Shown piece after piece: positions 45,304 to 54,453 of a stretch of DNA of 64,000 nucleotides. The number at the start of each line of letters is the position of its first letter. The stretch's first letter is position 1. Origin of the DNA: Candidatus Eremiobacterota bacterium. Lineage in GTDB: Bacteria > Vulcanimicrobiota > Vulcanimicrobiia > Vulcanimicrobiales > Vulcanimicrobiaceae. The position numbers and the translations under genes are program-made. The notes beneath the pieces were generated by a model. The model was given only the letters and a program-made list of their open reading frames with translations. It ran no database searches and had not been told where the DNA came from. The stretch is taken from assembly GCA_019235885.1 (NCBI GenBank), contig JAFAKB010000072.1:1-64000 (forward strand), given 5' to 3'.

Positions 45304-46496
45304 CGCCCCGGGCCGTAGACGATGTTCGCGACCGCGAGCTTGAGGTCGAAGAACTTCGGGCGCAGGTACGCGATCGCGCCGGCTCGCCAACCCGGACGGG
45401 CCAGCCGGTACTGCTGCAGGACGTGCACCTCGTCGGCGTAGCGGGCCTTGTACTCCTCGTCGCCGCGCATGAAGTCGAACCGCTGGTAGCCGGACTCGAT
45501 CGCGGTGCGGATCGCGCGCCCGATGATCCCCTTGCCGGGTGAGAGCTTGTCGTAGTCTTCGTCGAAGCCGATGATGTAGAGCCCGAAGTACGAACGCGGC
45601 TGGTCGACGAACGCGGCGGCGCCGGCGATCGGGCGCGTCCCGTCCCAGTAGATGATCAGCCGCAGCACGCCGGTCGCGTACGCGTTGCGCAGCAGGCTGC
45701 CGACGCGCCGGTGCGCGCGCTTCAAGTTTCCGCCTTGGCGCTTGTGGTGGACCGTCACCATCGCGTCGACGTGCGCGTCGACGTCCGCGCCGGTCGGCTC
45801 GGAGATGCGGAAGCCGGGGAGCGCTTCGGCGAGCCGGCGCTCGACGCGCACCATGTTGACCCGCGTCTTCGCGGTGATCCGTTTGGTGATGTACTCGTCC
45901 CACGTCGCGGGCAGCTCGCACCACCGGCACTGCGTCTCCTCGCGCGACTCGAGCCGCAGGCCGCGCTCGACGAGCCTTTTCACCAGCGTCTCGATCCGCG
46001 GATCCGAGACGTCGAGCAGGTTCAGGCCGTCCCACCGGCGCGCCAGCAGCGCGTCGGCCAGCGCCTCGATCGCAGCGTCCGCGCGCGCCGGCAGCGCCAC
46101 CATGCCGGCATAGTCCGCAGCCGGGTTGCCGCCGAGAAAGAGCTCGCGGTCGAGGAAGAAGCCGTTGTGCGCGAGCGGCAGGTACGCAATCGCCGTGCCG
46201 CCCTCGCGCACGACGAGGATCGACCAGCGCATGCGCGCGACGGGCAGATAGGCGCGCAGCCAGGCCCAGGTCATGAAGACGCTGACGTGCGGGTCGGCGT
46301 CCTGGAGCTCTTCCCAGCGCGCGCGCTCGGCGTCGAACGCCGCGAGCGTGGTGATCCGCTCGACCTGCATGGCAGGGGCATGCGCGATCGAGCGCTCGCG
46401 TTCCGCCTCGAATCCGTTCAGGGTGGTAATCGGCGAGTCCACGGTTGCTTCTTTCATCCCCGCGGCCGCGGCCCTCGTAACGGGATTTTCTAGCAT
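45294..46496 (-). CDS. FemAB/CelD-type GNAT acyltransferase
   Basis: A 400-residue double-GNAT protein. The first lobe has FMTWAWLRAYLPV and GGNPAADYAGM; the second has HHKRQGGNLKRAHR, a long helix, then YFGLYIIGFDEDYDKLSPGKGIIGRAI and FDFMRGDEEYKARYA. This matches the BcsL/CelD acetyltransferase 6 family found in polysaccharide loci. It may acylate or N-acetylate a sugar. Another in-frame ATG lies at 46457. It overlaps the upstream glycosyltransferase by seven bases. Confidence 0.82.
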   Translation of the reverse strand: MLENPVTRAAAAGMKEATVDSPITTLNGFEAERERSIAHAPAMQVERITTLAAFDAERARWEELQDADPHVSVFMTWAWLRAYLPVARMRWSILVVREGGTAIAYLPLAHNGFFLDRELFLGGNPAADYAGMVALPARADAAIEALADALLARRWDGLNLLDVSDPRIETLVKRLVERGLRLESREETQCRWCELPATWDEYITKRITAKTRVNMVRVERRLAEALPGFRISEPTGADVDAHVDAMVTVHHKRQGGNLKRAHRRVGSLLRNAYATGVLRLIIYWDGTRPIAGAAAFVDQPRSYFGLYIIGFDEDYDKLSPGKGIIGRAIRTAIESGYQRFDFMRGDEEYKARYADEVHVLQQYRLARPGWRAGAIAYLRPKFFDLKLAVANIVYGPGRTL

Positions 46497-47536
46497 TGCC
46501 GGCCGGCGTCGTACAGCGCGATCACGCGCTCGGCCCAAGCGTCGAGGTCGCCGCCGGACGACCGCGCGGGGGGAGACGGCCCGGCGAGCGCGGCCTGCAG
46601 CGCCGCGGCGAGCGCGTTCGGATCGCCGCTCCGCGCGAGCCGAACGCCGGGCTCCGTTCTCGCCAGCTCGACCGCCCAGGGCAGGTCGCTCGCCACGACC
46701 GGAACGCCGCACGCGAGCGCCTCGAGCGCGACGAACGGCAGACCCTCGCCGCGCGAGGGCAGTGCGAGCGCGTCCGCCGCCCACAGCACCTCGCGCACGT
46801 CGTCGGTGAGCGGTATCGCGACGACGCGGGCGTGGCGTGCGAGCTCGTCGACCGCGGCGTCCGGCGTCGCGACGGCGATGACCGTCGCCCCCGGCAATGC
46901 GGGCAGCGCGGCGGCCAGGACGTCGGCGCCTTTGAGCGCCGGATCGCGCCCGAAGAACGCGACCGCCGGGCCGTCGATCCCGAGCCGTTCGCGCGCGGCT
47001 GCGCGGTCGGCCGGATCGGGCGGACGGAAGCGCGCGCCGTCGACGGCGTTGCGGACGACGACGACCTTCGCCGGCGCGGCGCCGAGCGCGCGCGCCTCGG
47101 CCGCGATCGTCTCGGTGACGCAGACGAACGCGTTCACCCGCAGGCCGAGCACGCGGTACTTCAGCGCGCGGCGCGGCGTCGCGCGCAGCGGTCCGCCGCC
47201 GGGCTCGAAGGTCGAGTGGAGGTGCCACAGCAGTCGCGCGCGCGAGGGCCACACCGCGAGCGTTACCGGCACCAGCCAGTCGTGAAAGTGCGCGTGGACG
47301 AGGTCGCCGCGGAGCCGTACGACCTCCCGCGCCGCCGCCCGCCCGTCGTTCGGCACGACGTGCAGTCCGACGCCGAGCGCGCGGACGCCGGCGTGCCAAG
47401 CCGCCGGCCCGACCTCCGGGGCGACGACCTCGAGCACGTCGCCGCGCGCCGCGAGCCGCGCCGCGACGCGCTCCAACGCCGGGATGAATCCCCCGCGCTG
47501 GCGGCCTCCGTAGGCGGCGGCCCAGACGACTCGCAC
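46490..47536 (-). CDS. GT4-type glycosyltransferase
   Basis: A 348-residue GT-B enzyme. It has HAHFHDWLVPVTLAV and LLWHLHSTFEPGG in the acceptor domain, KVVVVRNAVDGARF at the hinge, AFFGRDPALKGADV and SRGEGLPFVALEALACGVPVV (EX7E region) in the donor domain. The GTG at 47536 gives a start at the first beta strand. It is divergent from the next glycosyltransferase. Confidence 0.87.
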   Translation of the reverse strand: MRVVWAAAYGGRQRGGFIPALERVAARLAARGDVLEVVAPEVGPAAWHAGVRALGVGLHVVPNDGRAAAREVVRLRGDLVHAHFHDWLVPVTLAVWPSRARLLWHLHSTFEPGGGPLRATPRRALKYRVLGLRVNAFVCVTETIAAEARALGAAPAKVVVVRNAVDGARFRPPDPADRAAARERLGIDGPAVAFFGRDPALKGADVLAAALPALPGATVIAVATPDAAVDELARHARVVAIPLTDDVREVLWAADALALPSRGEGLPFVALEALACGVPVVASDLPWAVELARTEPGVRLARSGDPNALAAALQAALAGPSPPARSSGGDLDAWAERVIALYDAGRQC

Positions 47537-47634
47537 GTTGCAGACGCTTGCCCGCTTCCGAGTCGTGCAAAACGCGCTTCGCACGAGCCGATCCCGGGAA
47601 GAAGCGGACCGAATGCAATGCAAGGAGGCACTCG

Positions 47635-48837
47635 GTGCGCGTCGCGCTGATCGCTCAATTCTATCCGCCTGAGCCGCTGGCGGCGGCGAACCGGCTCTCC
47701 GCGATGGCGCGCGCCTTCGCCGAGGGCGGCGACGACGTCCACGTCTACACCGCGATGCCCTCGTTCCCCGACGGGGTGATCGCCGAAGGCTACCGCGACC
47801 GGCGGCACCTCGTCGAGAGCGACGGCCGCGTCGTCGTCGAGCGGGTGTGGACCTACGCCGGCGCGGCGACGCCGGGCAGCCGCGTCCTGAACTGGCTCTC
47901 GGTCGCGGCGGGGATCGCCGCCCGCATCGTCGCCGTGCGGGAGCGCTACGACGCGATCGTCGTCTCGTCGCCGCCGATCACGCTGGCCGCGCCCGCGTTG
48001 GCGGCGGCGTTCGCCCACCGCGCTCCGCTGGTCGTCGACGTGCGCGACGTCTTCCCCGACGTAGCGGTGAAGATGGGCGCCTGGCGCGCCGACTCGCGGC
48101 TGGCGCGCACGGTCGGCCGCGTCGCCGACGCGCTCTACGCGCGCGCCGCGCTGGTCACCTCGGTCACCGAGCCGCAGTGCGCCGAGATCGTCGCGCGCGG
48201 CGTCGACCCCTCGAAGGTGGCGCTGTTCTCGAACGGGTTCGACCCGATCGAGCCGGCCGCCGCGCCGGCGCTGGCGCCGCTCCCCGGCGTGCGCGACGTC
48301 GTCTACGTCGGCAACATGGGGCTCTCGATGGCGCTCGACGTGGTGATCGATGCCGCCGCAGTGTTGCGCGACGATCCGACGATCCGCTTCGTGATGGTGG
48401 GCGGCGGCTCGGCCGCGGCCGGGTTGCGGGCGCGCGTCGCCGCCGAAGGGCTTCGCAACGTGGTCTTCACCGGACCGCTGCCGCGCGCCGAGGCCGCCCG
48501 CGCGCTCGCCGACGCCGCCGCGACGGTGGTGCCGCTGGTCGCGACGATCACCGACACGCTGCCGACGAAGCTGTTCGACGCGATGATCGCCGGGACGCCG
48601 ATCGTGCTGAGCGCCTCCGGCGAGGCGAAGCGCGTCGTCGAGGCGGCCGGCGCGGGCCTCGTCGTGCCGCCCGAAGACCCGGCTGCGCTCGCCGCCGGCG
48701 TTCGCGACCTGCTGAACGACCCGGCCCTGTGCGCGCGGCTGCGGGCGAACGGACCGCCGTTCGTGCGCGCGAACTACGACCGGGCCGCGGTGATGAGGCG
48801 CTTCGCCGAGCGCGTGCGCGCGCTCAGCGCGCGGTAG
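47635..48837 (+). CDS. GT4-type glycosyltransferase (WcaI-like)
   Basis: A 400-residue enzyme opening with VALIAQFYPPEPLAAANRLS, typical of WcaI-like glycosyltransferases of colanic acid-type loci. VVDVRDVFPDVAVKMG and VALFSNGFDP follow; the donor domain has VVYVGNMGLSMALDVVIDAA and DTLPTKLFDAMIAGTPIVLS. The GTG has AAGGAGG (47622-47628) six bases upstream. The last 64 bases overlap the convergent gene. Confidence 0.9.
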   Translation: MRVALIAQFYPPEPLAAANRLSAMARAFAEGGDDVHVYTAMPSFPDGVIAEGYRDRRHLVESDGRVVVERVWTYAGAATPGSRVLNWLSVAAGIAARIVAVRERYDAIVVSSPPITLAAPALAAAFAHRAPLVVDVRDVFPDVAVKMGAWRADSRLARTVGRVADALYARAALVTSVTEPQCAEIVARGVDPSKVALFSNGFDPIEPAAAPALAPLPGVRDVVYVGNMGLSMALDVVIDAAAVLRDDPTIRFVMVGGGSAAAGLRARVAAEGLRNVVFTGPLPRAEAARALADAAATVVPLVATITDTLPTKLFDAMIAGTPIVLSASGEAKRVVEAAGAGLVVPPEDPAALAAGVRDLLNDPALCARLRANGPPFVRANYDRAAVMRRFAERVRALSAR

Positions 48838-49922
48838 AGCGCGGCGTACCGGCGCGCCTGCGTGGCGACGTCGAACTCGACGGCGGCGTGCGCGTAGGCC
48901 GCGTCGGCCCGCACGCGCGCCGCGGCGGGGTCGGAGATCGCCTCGAGCAGCGCCGCGGCGACGGCCGCGGGGCTGAACTCGCGCGCGACCAGCCCGTAGC
49001 GGCCTTCACCCATCAGCGTGCTCGCGCCCGACCAGGGCGTGGTCACGATCGGGATGCGCTCGAGCATCGACTCGATGATCGCCAGCGGCATCGCTTCGCG
49101 CGCCGAGGTGAGCAGCGAGAGGTCGGCGCCGGCGAGCAGCTCGCGCACGTCGGTGCGAAACCCGAGAAACTGCACCGTCTCGCCGAGCCCGGCCGCCGCC
49201 GCACGGGCCTGCAGCTCGGCGCGCAGCGGCCCGTCACCGGCGAAGGCCAGCCGCACCCGGGTGCGGACCTCCGGCGGGAGCGCGGCGACCGCGTCGATCG
49301 CCAGATCGTGGCGTTTCTGCTCGAACAGCCGCGCGACGACGAGCACCGCGACCTCGCCGGGACCGGCGCCCAGCGCGGCCCGCGCGCGCTCGCGGGTCTC
49401 CGGCGGGTGCTCGACGGGCGGGATGCCGTTCGGAATCACCACGATGCGCTCGAGCGGGATCGCTTCGGCCGCGGCGAGCTGCGCGCGCCGCGGCGCCGTG
49501 AAGTCCACGAACGCGGTGGTGCGCGGCTTCAGCAACCGGTTCAGCGCGGTGAAGACGAAGCGCGGGGCCGGCGGGGTGAGGTCGGGGTTGTGCTCGGTGT
49601 GCACGACGATCGGGACGCCGGCCAGGACCGCCGCCAGCCGGCCCCAGTACCGGCCGTGGTGGCCGTGCGTGTGCACCACCTCGGGCCGCAGCCGGCGCAG
49701 CTCGCGGACCATCCGCCACAGAAAACCGAGGTCCTTGCGGCCGGCCCGGTCGATCGCGACGACCGGGACGCCCGTGCGCTCGCGCGCCTCCGGATGCTTC
49801 GAGCGGTTGACGGTCATCGCCGTCAGCTCGACGTCCGGCTCGCGCGTGTGCCGCATCAGCAGCGCCACGACGTTCTCCGCCCCATACAATCCGAGGTCCC
49901 CGCAGACGTGAACGACGCGCAT
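48774..49922 (-). CDS. GT4-type glycosyltransferase
   Basis: A 382-residue GT-B enzyme. It begins VVHVCGDLGLYGAENVVALL, then VVHTHGHHGRYWGRLAA, VVIPNGIPPVEHPP at the hinge, VAVLVVARLFEQKRHD, and SAREAMPLAIIESMLERIPIV as the EX7E region. It overlaps the neighbouring glycosyltransferase tail by 64 bases and is divergent from the membrane protein that follows. Confidence 0.9.
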   Translation of the reverse strand: MRVVHVCGDLGLYGAENVVALLMRHTREPDVELTAMTVNRSKHPEARERTGVPVVAIDRAGRKDLGFLWRMVRELRRLRPEVVHTHGHHGRYWGRLAAVLAGVPIVVHTEHNPDLTPPAPRFVFTALNRLLKPRTTAFVDFTAPRRAQLAAAEAIPLERIVVIPNGIPPVEHPPETRERARAALGAGPGEVAVLVVARLFEQKRHDLAIDAVAALPPEVRTRVRLAFAGDGPLRAELQARAAAAGLGETVQFLGFRTDVRELLAGADLSLLTSAREAMPLAIIESMLERIPIVTTPWSGASTLMGEGRYGLVAREFSPAAVAAALLEAISDPAAARVRADAAYAHAAVEFDVATQARRYAALYRALSARTRSAKRLITAARS

Positions 49923-49988
49923 CTACGCACCCTCTACCCTCTGCGGTGCCCGCTAACTCGCTTGCGAACGGGGTAAACCGAACCCCGA

Positions 49989-51191
49989 ATGCGATCGCGC
50001 AGGCTTCGAACGCTGCTTGCCTTTGCGCTCGTGCTGCTCGCCACCGCGGTCACCGCCGCCTACCGGCTGCACCACGACGCGCGCATCTGGACCTCCGACT
50101 CGGCGATCTACCTGCGCATGGCGCTCGAGGACCGCGGGCTCTCCCGCGAGGAGGCGAAGCGTGAAGCGGACGCGTTCATGTCGGCCACGCCCGAAGCGAA
50201 GATCCCTGAGTCGAAGGACTTCTACGGGCCGCACACCCCGCCGTTCTATGCCGCGCAGTACGAGCTGTTCCGGACCCGTCCGCTCTACCCGCGGCTCGCC
50301 GCGCTGCTGTACGGCCGGCTCGGACCGCACGGGATGCAGCTCATCAGCGCGGCGGCGTACGTCGCCGCGAGCCTGGTGATGCTGTGGCTGCTCATGCTGC
50401 TGGTACCGGACTGGACGGCGGCACTCGGCGCGCTTGCCTTCGCGACGGCGCCGCAGGTGCTCTCGCTGGCCGCGCTCCCGCTCACCGACGAGCTGGCGCT
50501 GCTGTTCTGGACCGCCGCGCTCGGCGCGATGCTGCTCTACCTCCGCGCGCCGCGGCCGGCGGTGCTGGTCGCGGTCCTCGCCGCGGCGCTGCTGCTGACG
50601 TTCACCCGGCCCGCCGCGTACCTGCCGTTCGGGGCCGCCTGCGGCGTTCTCGCCGTCGCATGGCGCGCAGGCGAATCGCCGGCGCGGCGCTCGGCGCTGG
50701 CGCTGCTGGCGGTGACCCTCGCCGCCGGGCTGGCCTTCGCCGCCTACAGCTTCGCCGTCCACGGCCCAGGGCTGACCGCGCAGCTGCGCTGGCAGTACGA
50801 CTGGCAGCACACGGTCCACGGCTTCGGCGCCGGCGGCTCGTTCGTGGGCTGGTACGCCGCCGCGCTGGCCGCGGCGCTCGGGCTGTTGCTGACAGTGGCG
50901 GTCTACCGGTACGCCGCGCTGCTTCCGCTCGTCCTCGCCGGCGTCGGGCTGCGGGTCGCGCGCCGCGCCGACGCGGCACTGCTGGTCGGGGCCGCGGCCG
51001 GCGCGCTGGCCGCGATTGCGGCGAACCCGCTCGAGCTGAACCGCACCGTGCTGCTGCCGCTCACCCCGGTGGTCGTGATTCTTGCGACGATCGGCCTCGA
51101 CGTGCTGTTCCGCGCCGCCCGCGCTGCTGCCGGCGGCTCGGAAGCAGGCGATGCGCTTGCCGGCTCGCCGGATGGGTATAGTCCCCGGTGA
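49989..51191 (+). CDS. GT-C-type membrane protein (GT39/dolichyl-mannosyltransferase-like)
   Basis: A 400-residue protein with about ten helices. The first loop (RLHHDARIWTSDSAIYLRMALEDRGL) carries Asp residues, and a long loop follows with KIPESKDFYGPHTPPFY. LLTFTRPAAYLPFGAACG is characteristic of the ArnT/GT39 group that uses polyprenyl-phosphate sugars. It is shorter than ArnT. The stop overlaps the ABC ATPase start (GTGA), linking it to export. Confidence 0.7.
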   Translation: MRSRRLRTLLAFALVLLATAVTAAYRLHHDARIWTSDSAIYLRMALEDRGLSREEAKREADAFMSATPEAKIPESKDFYGPHTPPFYAAQYELFRTRPLYPRLAALLYGRLGPHGMQLISAAAYVAASLVMLWLLMLLVPDWTAALGALAFATAPQVLSLAALPLTDELALLFWTAALGAMLLYLRAPRPAVLVAVLAAALLLTFTRPAAYLPFGAACGVLAVAWRAGESPARRSALALLAVTLAAGLAFAAYSFAVHGPGLTAQLRWQYDWQHTVHGFGAGGSFVGWYAAALAAALGLLLTVAVYRYAALLPLVLAGVGLRVARRADAALLVGAAAGALAAIAANPLELNRTVLLPLTPVVVILATIGLDVLFRAARAAAGGSEAGDALAGSPDGYSPR

Positions 51192-52213
51192 CCATGAGGG
51201 ATGCGATGCTCACGGTGGAGCACGTCGACAAGTCGTTTCCGGTCGCGCACGGCTTCTCGGCGATGTTGCGAACCTTCGCCGGCCAGCGCATTCCGCGCCA
51301 GCAGGTGCTCTTCGACGTCAACCTGCGCGTCGGCCGCGGCGAGCTCTTCGGGCTGCTCGGCCCGAACGGCGCCGGCAAGTCGACGCTGCTCAAGCTGCTG
51401 GCGACGCTGACGACGCCGGACCGCGGCCGCATGACGATCGACGGGATCGACGTCGCCGCCGAGCCGCTCGAGGCGAAGCGCCGGATCGCGCTCTGCACCA
51501 GCGACGAGCGCTCGTTCTACTTCCGGCTGACCGCGCGCCAGAACCTGATGTTCTTCGGCGCGCTGATGGGGCTGTCGGGCGCGCACTTGCGGCAGCGTAT
51601 CGAGGAGTGCGTCGCATTGGTCGACCTGAGCTCGCACCTCGACCGCCGCTTCGGCGGCTTCTCGTCCGGGATGCGGGTGCGAATGACGGTCGCGCGCGCG
51701 CTGCTCGCCGACCCATCGATCATGTTCTTCGACGAGCCGACGCGCGCCGTCGATCCGGTCCACGCCGAAGACTTGCGCAATTTGATTCGCCGCCAATTGG
51801 TCGAGAAGGCGGGGAAGACCGTGATCCTCGCGACCAATCTGCTCGAGGAAGCGTGGGCGGTCTGCGACCGGGTCGCGGTCGTCAACAAAGGCCGCATCGT
51901 GGCGATGGGGCCGCCGCGCGAGCTGGACCGCGAGATCGGCGCCGTCGCGCGCTACCGCGTGACCGTCGACGAGGTGGACGAAGATCTGCTGGCGCGCACG
52001 CGCACGGTTCCGGGCTTCCGGGACCTGCGCATCGAGCGCTCCGAGCGCGGCGTCGACCTGACCGTCGAGATGGATCCGTGCGAAGGCGCGCTCGGCGCGC
52101 TGATGCGCGCGGTTTCCTGGGACGCCGCGACGCTGCGCGATTTTCGCCCCGTCGACACCGAGGCGATCGACGTCTTCAAGCGAGTGACGAGCGATGACAA
52201 CCACCGCAATTAG
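51188..52213 (+). CDS. ABC-2 type exporter, ATP-binding subunit
   Basis: A 341-residue ABC ATPase with Walker A GPNGAGKST, signature FSSGMRVR (divergent from LSGGQ) and Walker B IMFFDEPT, followed by ATNLLEEA. The C-terminal about 100 residues form an extra domain (VTVDEVDEDLL, VDLTVEMDPCEG) as in DrrA/NodI-type exporters. It overlaps the permease gene by 20 bases. The cargo could be a polysaccharide or a lipid-linked precursor. Confidence 0.9.
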   Translation: MTMRDAMLTVEHVDKSFPVAHGFSAMLRTFAGQRIPRQQVLFDVNLRVGRGELFGLLGPNGAGKSTLLKLLATLTTPDRGRMTIDGIDVAAEPLEAKRRIALCTSDERSFYFRLTARQNLMFFGALMGLSGAHLRQRIEECVALVDLSSHLDRRFGGFSSGMRVRMTVARALLADPSIMFFDEPTRAVDPVHAEDLRNLIRRQLVEKAGKTVILATNLLEEAWAVCDRVAVVNKGRIVAMGPPRELDREIGAVARYRVTVDEVDEDLLARTRTVPGFRDLRIERSERGVDLTVEMDPCEGALGALMRAVSWDAATLRDFRPVDTEAIDVFKRVTSDDNHRN

Positions 52214-53033
52214 GCTCGCCCCGTCGACCCCGCTCGCGAAGATCGGCGCGATCTTCCGGCGCGACGCGATCGTCACGCTGTCGTACCCCGGCAACTTCGC
52301 GATCTCGTGGGTCTCGATTCTGGTCGAGGTCGTGATCGCGTGGTACATCTCGATGCTGGTCCATCCGTCGGCGAAGTACGGCGGCGGCAGCGGCGAGGTC
52401 GCGGGCTACTTCCAGTTCATCGCGATCAACTTCGCGTTGGTGCGCTTTCAGACGGCGGCGCTGAACAGCTTCGCCGATGCGATCCGCGACGGCCAGCTGA
52501 CGGGGACGCTCGAAGTCGTGCTCGCGACGCCGACGTCGCTGCCGGTCCTCGTCCTCTCCTCGGGGTTGTGGTCGTTCACGCTGACGGCGCTGCAGACGAC
52601 GTTCTTCCTCATCGTCGCGGTCGTCTTCGGGCTGGACCTCAGCCACACCAACCTGCTGACGGCCGCCGTCTTTCTGGTGCTCACGATCGCCGCCGTCTCG
52701 CCGCTCGGCGTGCTCGCCGCCGCGCTGGCGATGGTGATCAAGAAGACGGGCCCGGTCGAGTGGCTCTCGCTCGCGAGCGCGTCGCTGTTCGGGGGCGTCT
52801 ACGTCCCGCTCAGCTCGCTCGCGATGTGGCTGCAGGTCATCGGCTCGTGTCTTCCGATCAGCCACGCGCTGGTCGGTTTCCGCGCCGCCGCCGCCGGGGT
52901 GCCGCTCAGTCACGTCGCCGGCGAGGCCGTCTGGCTTCTCGGCTCCGCCGTGCTGCTGACCCCGCTCGCACTTTGGATCTTCGTCCGCGCGGTCAACAAA
53001 GCGCGCGTCGACGGCACCCTCGCGATGTACTAG
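52194..53033 (+). CDS. ABC-2 type exporter, permease subunit
   Basis: A 279-residue protein with six membrane helices: SWVSILVEVVIAWYISMLV, then VVLATPTSLPVLVLSSGLW and SLASASLFGGVYVPLSSLAM near the end. This is the ABC-2 membrane fold. The ATPase gene overlaps it upstream; no second permease is present, so it probably acts as a homodimer. It is the only recognisable exporter of the inner membrane in the locus. Confidence 0.88.
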   Translation: MTTTAIRLAPSTPLAKIGAIFRRDAIVTLSYPGNFAISWVSILVEVVIAWYISMLVHPSAKYGGGSGEVAGYFQFIAINFALVRFQTAALNSFADAIRDGQLTGTLEVVLATPTSLPVLVLSSGLWSFTLTALQTTFFLIVAVVFGLDLSHTNLLTAAVFLVLTIAAVSPLGVLAAALAMVIKKTGPVEWLSLASASLFGGVYVPLSSLAMWLQVIGSCLPISHALVGFRAAAAGVPLSHVAGEAVWLLGSAVLLTPLALWIFVRAVNKARVDGTLAMY

Positions 53034-53077
53034 GCCCGGTCCACGTCGCGCCGCCGGGACGCGACATGAGCCAATAG

Positions 53078-53089
53078 GGACCATTGTCC
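53078..53089. promoter_or_regulatory. GGACC-N3-GTCC dyad upstream of the exported protein gene
   Basis: GGACCATTGTCC lies in the 108-base gap after the ABC permease. It matches the form at 34639 and 60877. Confidence 0.45.
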
Positions 53090-53174
53090 TTGGTGAATCG
53101 GGACTGCCGCCACGTCGTCTGCTCTCGTCCATCGGGCATCCTTGATGCAGCCTCGTAAGGAGATGAGTAGCACG

Positions 53175-53918
53175 ATGTGGATCACCCGCCCGGCCGTTGC
53201 CGTACTTCTCGTCGCCTCGATGGGACTGCCGGCAATGGCTCAGCCCATCGAGATCGCGACGCTGGGACGCGCCCCGCTGATGGGCCAGTCGACGAACCCC
53301 ACCGAGCTCAAGTACAACGTCAAGAAAAACGAAGCGGTGCTGCGCCAAGCCGGAATGGACTTGGGGCTGACCACCGAGCAGTACGAGCAGTTCAGGCTCG
53401 CGCTCGACGTCGGTAAGCCGAACTGGGTCACGGTTCCGCGCCACCTCGACGCGATGACCTGGGCGTCGAACGGTCAGGTCCACGTCCTGCGCGACGTCAT
53501 CATCCCGGCGAACCAGAAAGGCGTCGAGGTCGACCTGCACTCCGGCGACAAGATCATCTCGCTGTTCCTGCCGGCGCGCTGCGGCAACCTCTCCGTGATC
53601 CGCCGCAACGTCCCGCACATCGCCGCGGTCCGCAACTTCCCGGTCCCGCACGTCGCCGCCGTCGCCGCCCCGCAGCCCTGCGGCCCGGGGATGGTCGGCT
53701 CCTACTATCCGGACTGCCGGCAAGTCGCGGTCGTGACGCCGCCTGCCCCGCTGGTCGCGCCGGTCGTCCCGGTCCCGCCGCCGCCGATCCCCGTCCATCA
53801 TGGGATCAACCTGTTGCCGCTGGCTGCCGTGCTGCCGTTCCTGTTCCACGGCGGCGGCGGAGGTGGTAGCCCGCCGCCGAGCGGGGGAACGATCGTAGGG
53901 CCGCCACCCTGCCCCTGA
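53175..53918 (+). CDS. exported protein with Pro/Gly-rich C-terminus
   Basis: About 247 residues with a signal peptide (AVAVLLVASMGLPAMAQ). The mature N-terminal half (YNVKKNEAVLRQAGMDLGL, then LRDVIIPANQKGVEVDLHSG) looks like a compact fold; four cysteines follow. The tail is rich in Pro, Val and Gly (PPPPIPVHHG and a run of Gly and Pro). I see no family. ATG 53175 has AAGGAG 12 bases upstream; starts at 53145 or 53163 are possible. Position in the locus and the upstream dyad suggest a surface or matrix role. Confidence 0.65.
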   Translation: MWITRPAVAVLLVASMGLPAMAQPIEIATLGRAPLMGQSTNPTELKYNVKKNEAVLRQAGMDLGLTTEQYEQFRLALDVGKPNWVTVPRHLDAMTWASNGQVHVLRDVIIPANQKGVEVDLHSGDKIISLFLPARCGNLSVIRRNVPHIAAVRNFPVPHVAAVAAPQPCGPGMVGSYYPDCRQVAVVTPPAPLVAPVVPVPPPPIPVHHGINLLPLAAVLPFLFHGGGGGGSPPPSGGTIVGPPPCP

Positions 53919-53969
53919 CGCCGACGGACCGGCGCTGACTCGAAGCACGAAAGGATTCGTGAGGTGAGC

Positions 53970-54080
53970 ATGAACCCAAGGAATTTCCGGAGCGCCGCCG
54001 CCGCGATCACCGCGGCGGCGACCGCGCGCGAGCCGTTCGGCCGCAGAGCGCCGTTCACGTTCGACGACGCGGGCCTCTGA
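53970..54080 (+). CDS. possible 36-residue peptide
   Basis: A short frame with GAGGTGA close before its ATG, encoding an Ala/Arg-rich peptide (NFRSAAAAITAAATAREP). It overlaps the 3' end of the convergent VanZ-like gene by 26 bases. The ribosome site is the main support; it may be spurious. Confidence 0.25.
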   Translation: MNPRNFRSAAAAITAAATAREPFGRRAPFTFDDAGL

Positions 54081-54429
54081 TGCGCGCCGCGACGACGCCG
54101 AGCCAGCCGCCGGCGGCGCCGCAGAGAACGTCGAAGACGTTCCATGCGACGCCTTCGTGCGAGCCGCGCACGCCTTGGACGATCTCGATCGCCGCCGAGT
54201 ACGCCGCCACCATGAGCGCGCCGCGCAGCGGCGCCTGCGCGCTCGGCCCGAGCGCTTTGTCGGAGGTGAACCCGACCAGCGCGAAAGCGGCAATGCTGTA
54301 CGCTTTGCGCAGCAGCACGTGCCAGGAAAGCGCGGGCGGCGAGGTAAGGTCGTACACCTCGTTGCTGATCGCGGCCCAGAACAGCACCGCGGCGACGACG
54401 GCCGCCGCCACGCTCCAGAGCCATCTCAC
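54055..54429 (-). CDS. VanZ-like membrane protein
   Basis: A 124-residue protein with four hydrophobic segments (SVAAAVVAAVLFWAAIS, RKAYSIAAFALVGF, LRGALMVAAYSAAIEIVQG, VLCGAAGGWLGVVAA). The GxxxE(I/A)xQ-like segment AAIEIVQGVRGSHEG and VAWNVFDVLCGAAGG are the typical VanZ core. It starts with GTG and is divergent from the Wza-type gene with 24 bases between starts. VanZ proteins give low-level teicoplanin resistance in some bacteria, but their role in polysaccharide loci is unclear. Confidence 0.8.
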   Translation of the reverse strand: MRWLWSVAAAVVAAVLFWAAISNEVYDLTSPPALSWHVLLRKAYSIAAFALVGFTSDKALGPSAQAPLRGALMVAAYSAAIEIVQGVRGSHEGVAWNVFDVLCGAAGGWLGVVAARIRGPRRRT

Positions 54430-54453
54430 GCCGTCCGCCCCCGGGGAATCGTC

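Noticed and set aside
54055-54429. Glycopeptide resistance role for the VanZ-like protein
   Set aside because: No vanA/H/X genes; VanZ-fold proteins are common in polysaccharide loci with no known link to resistance.
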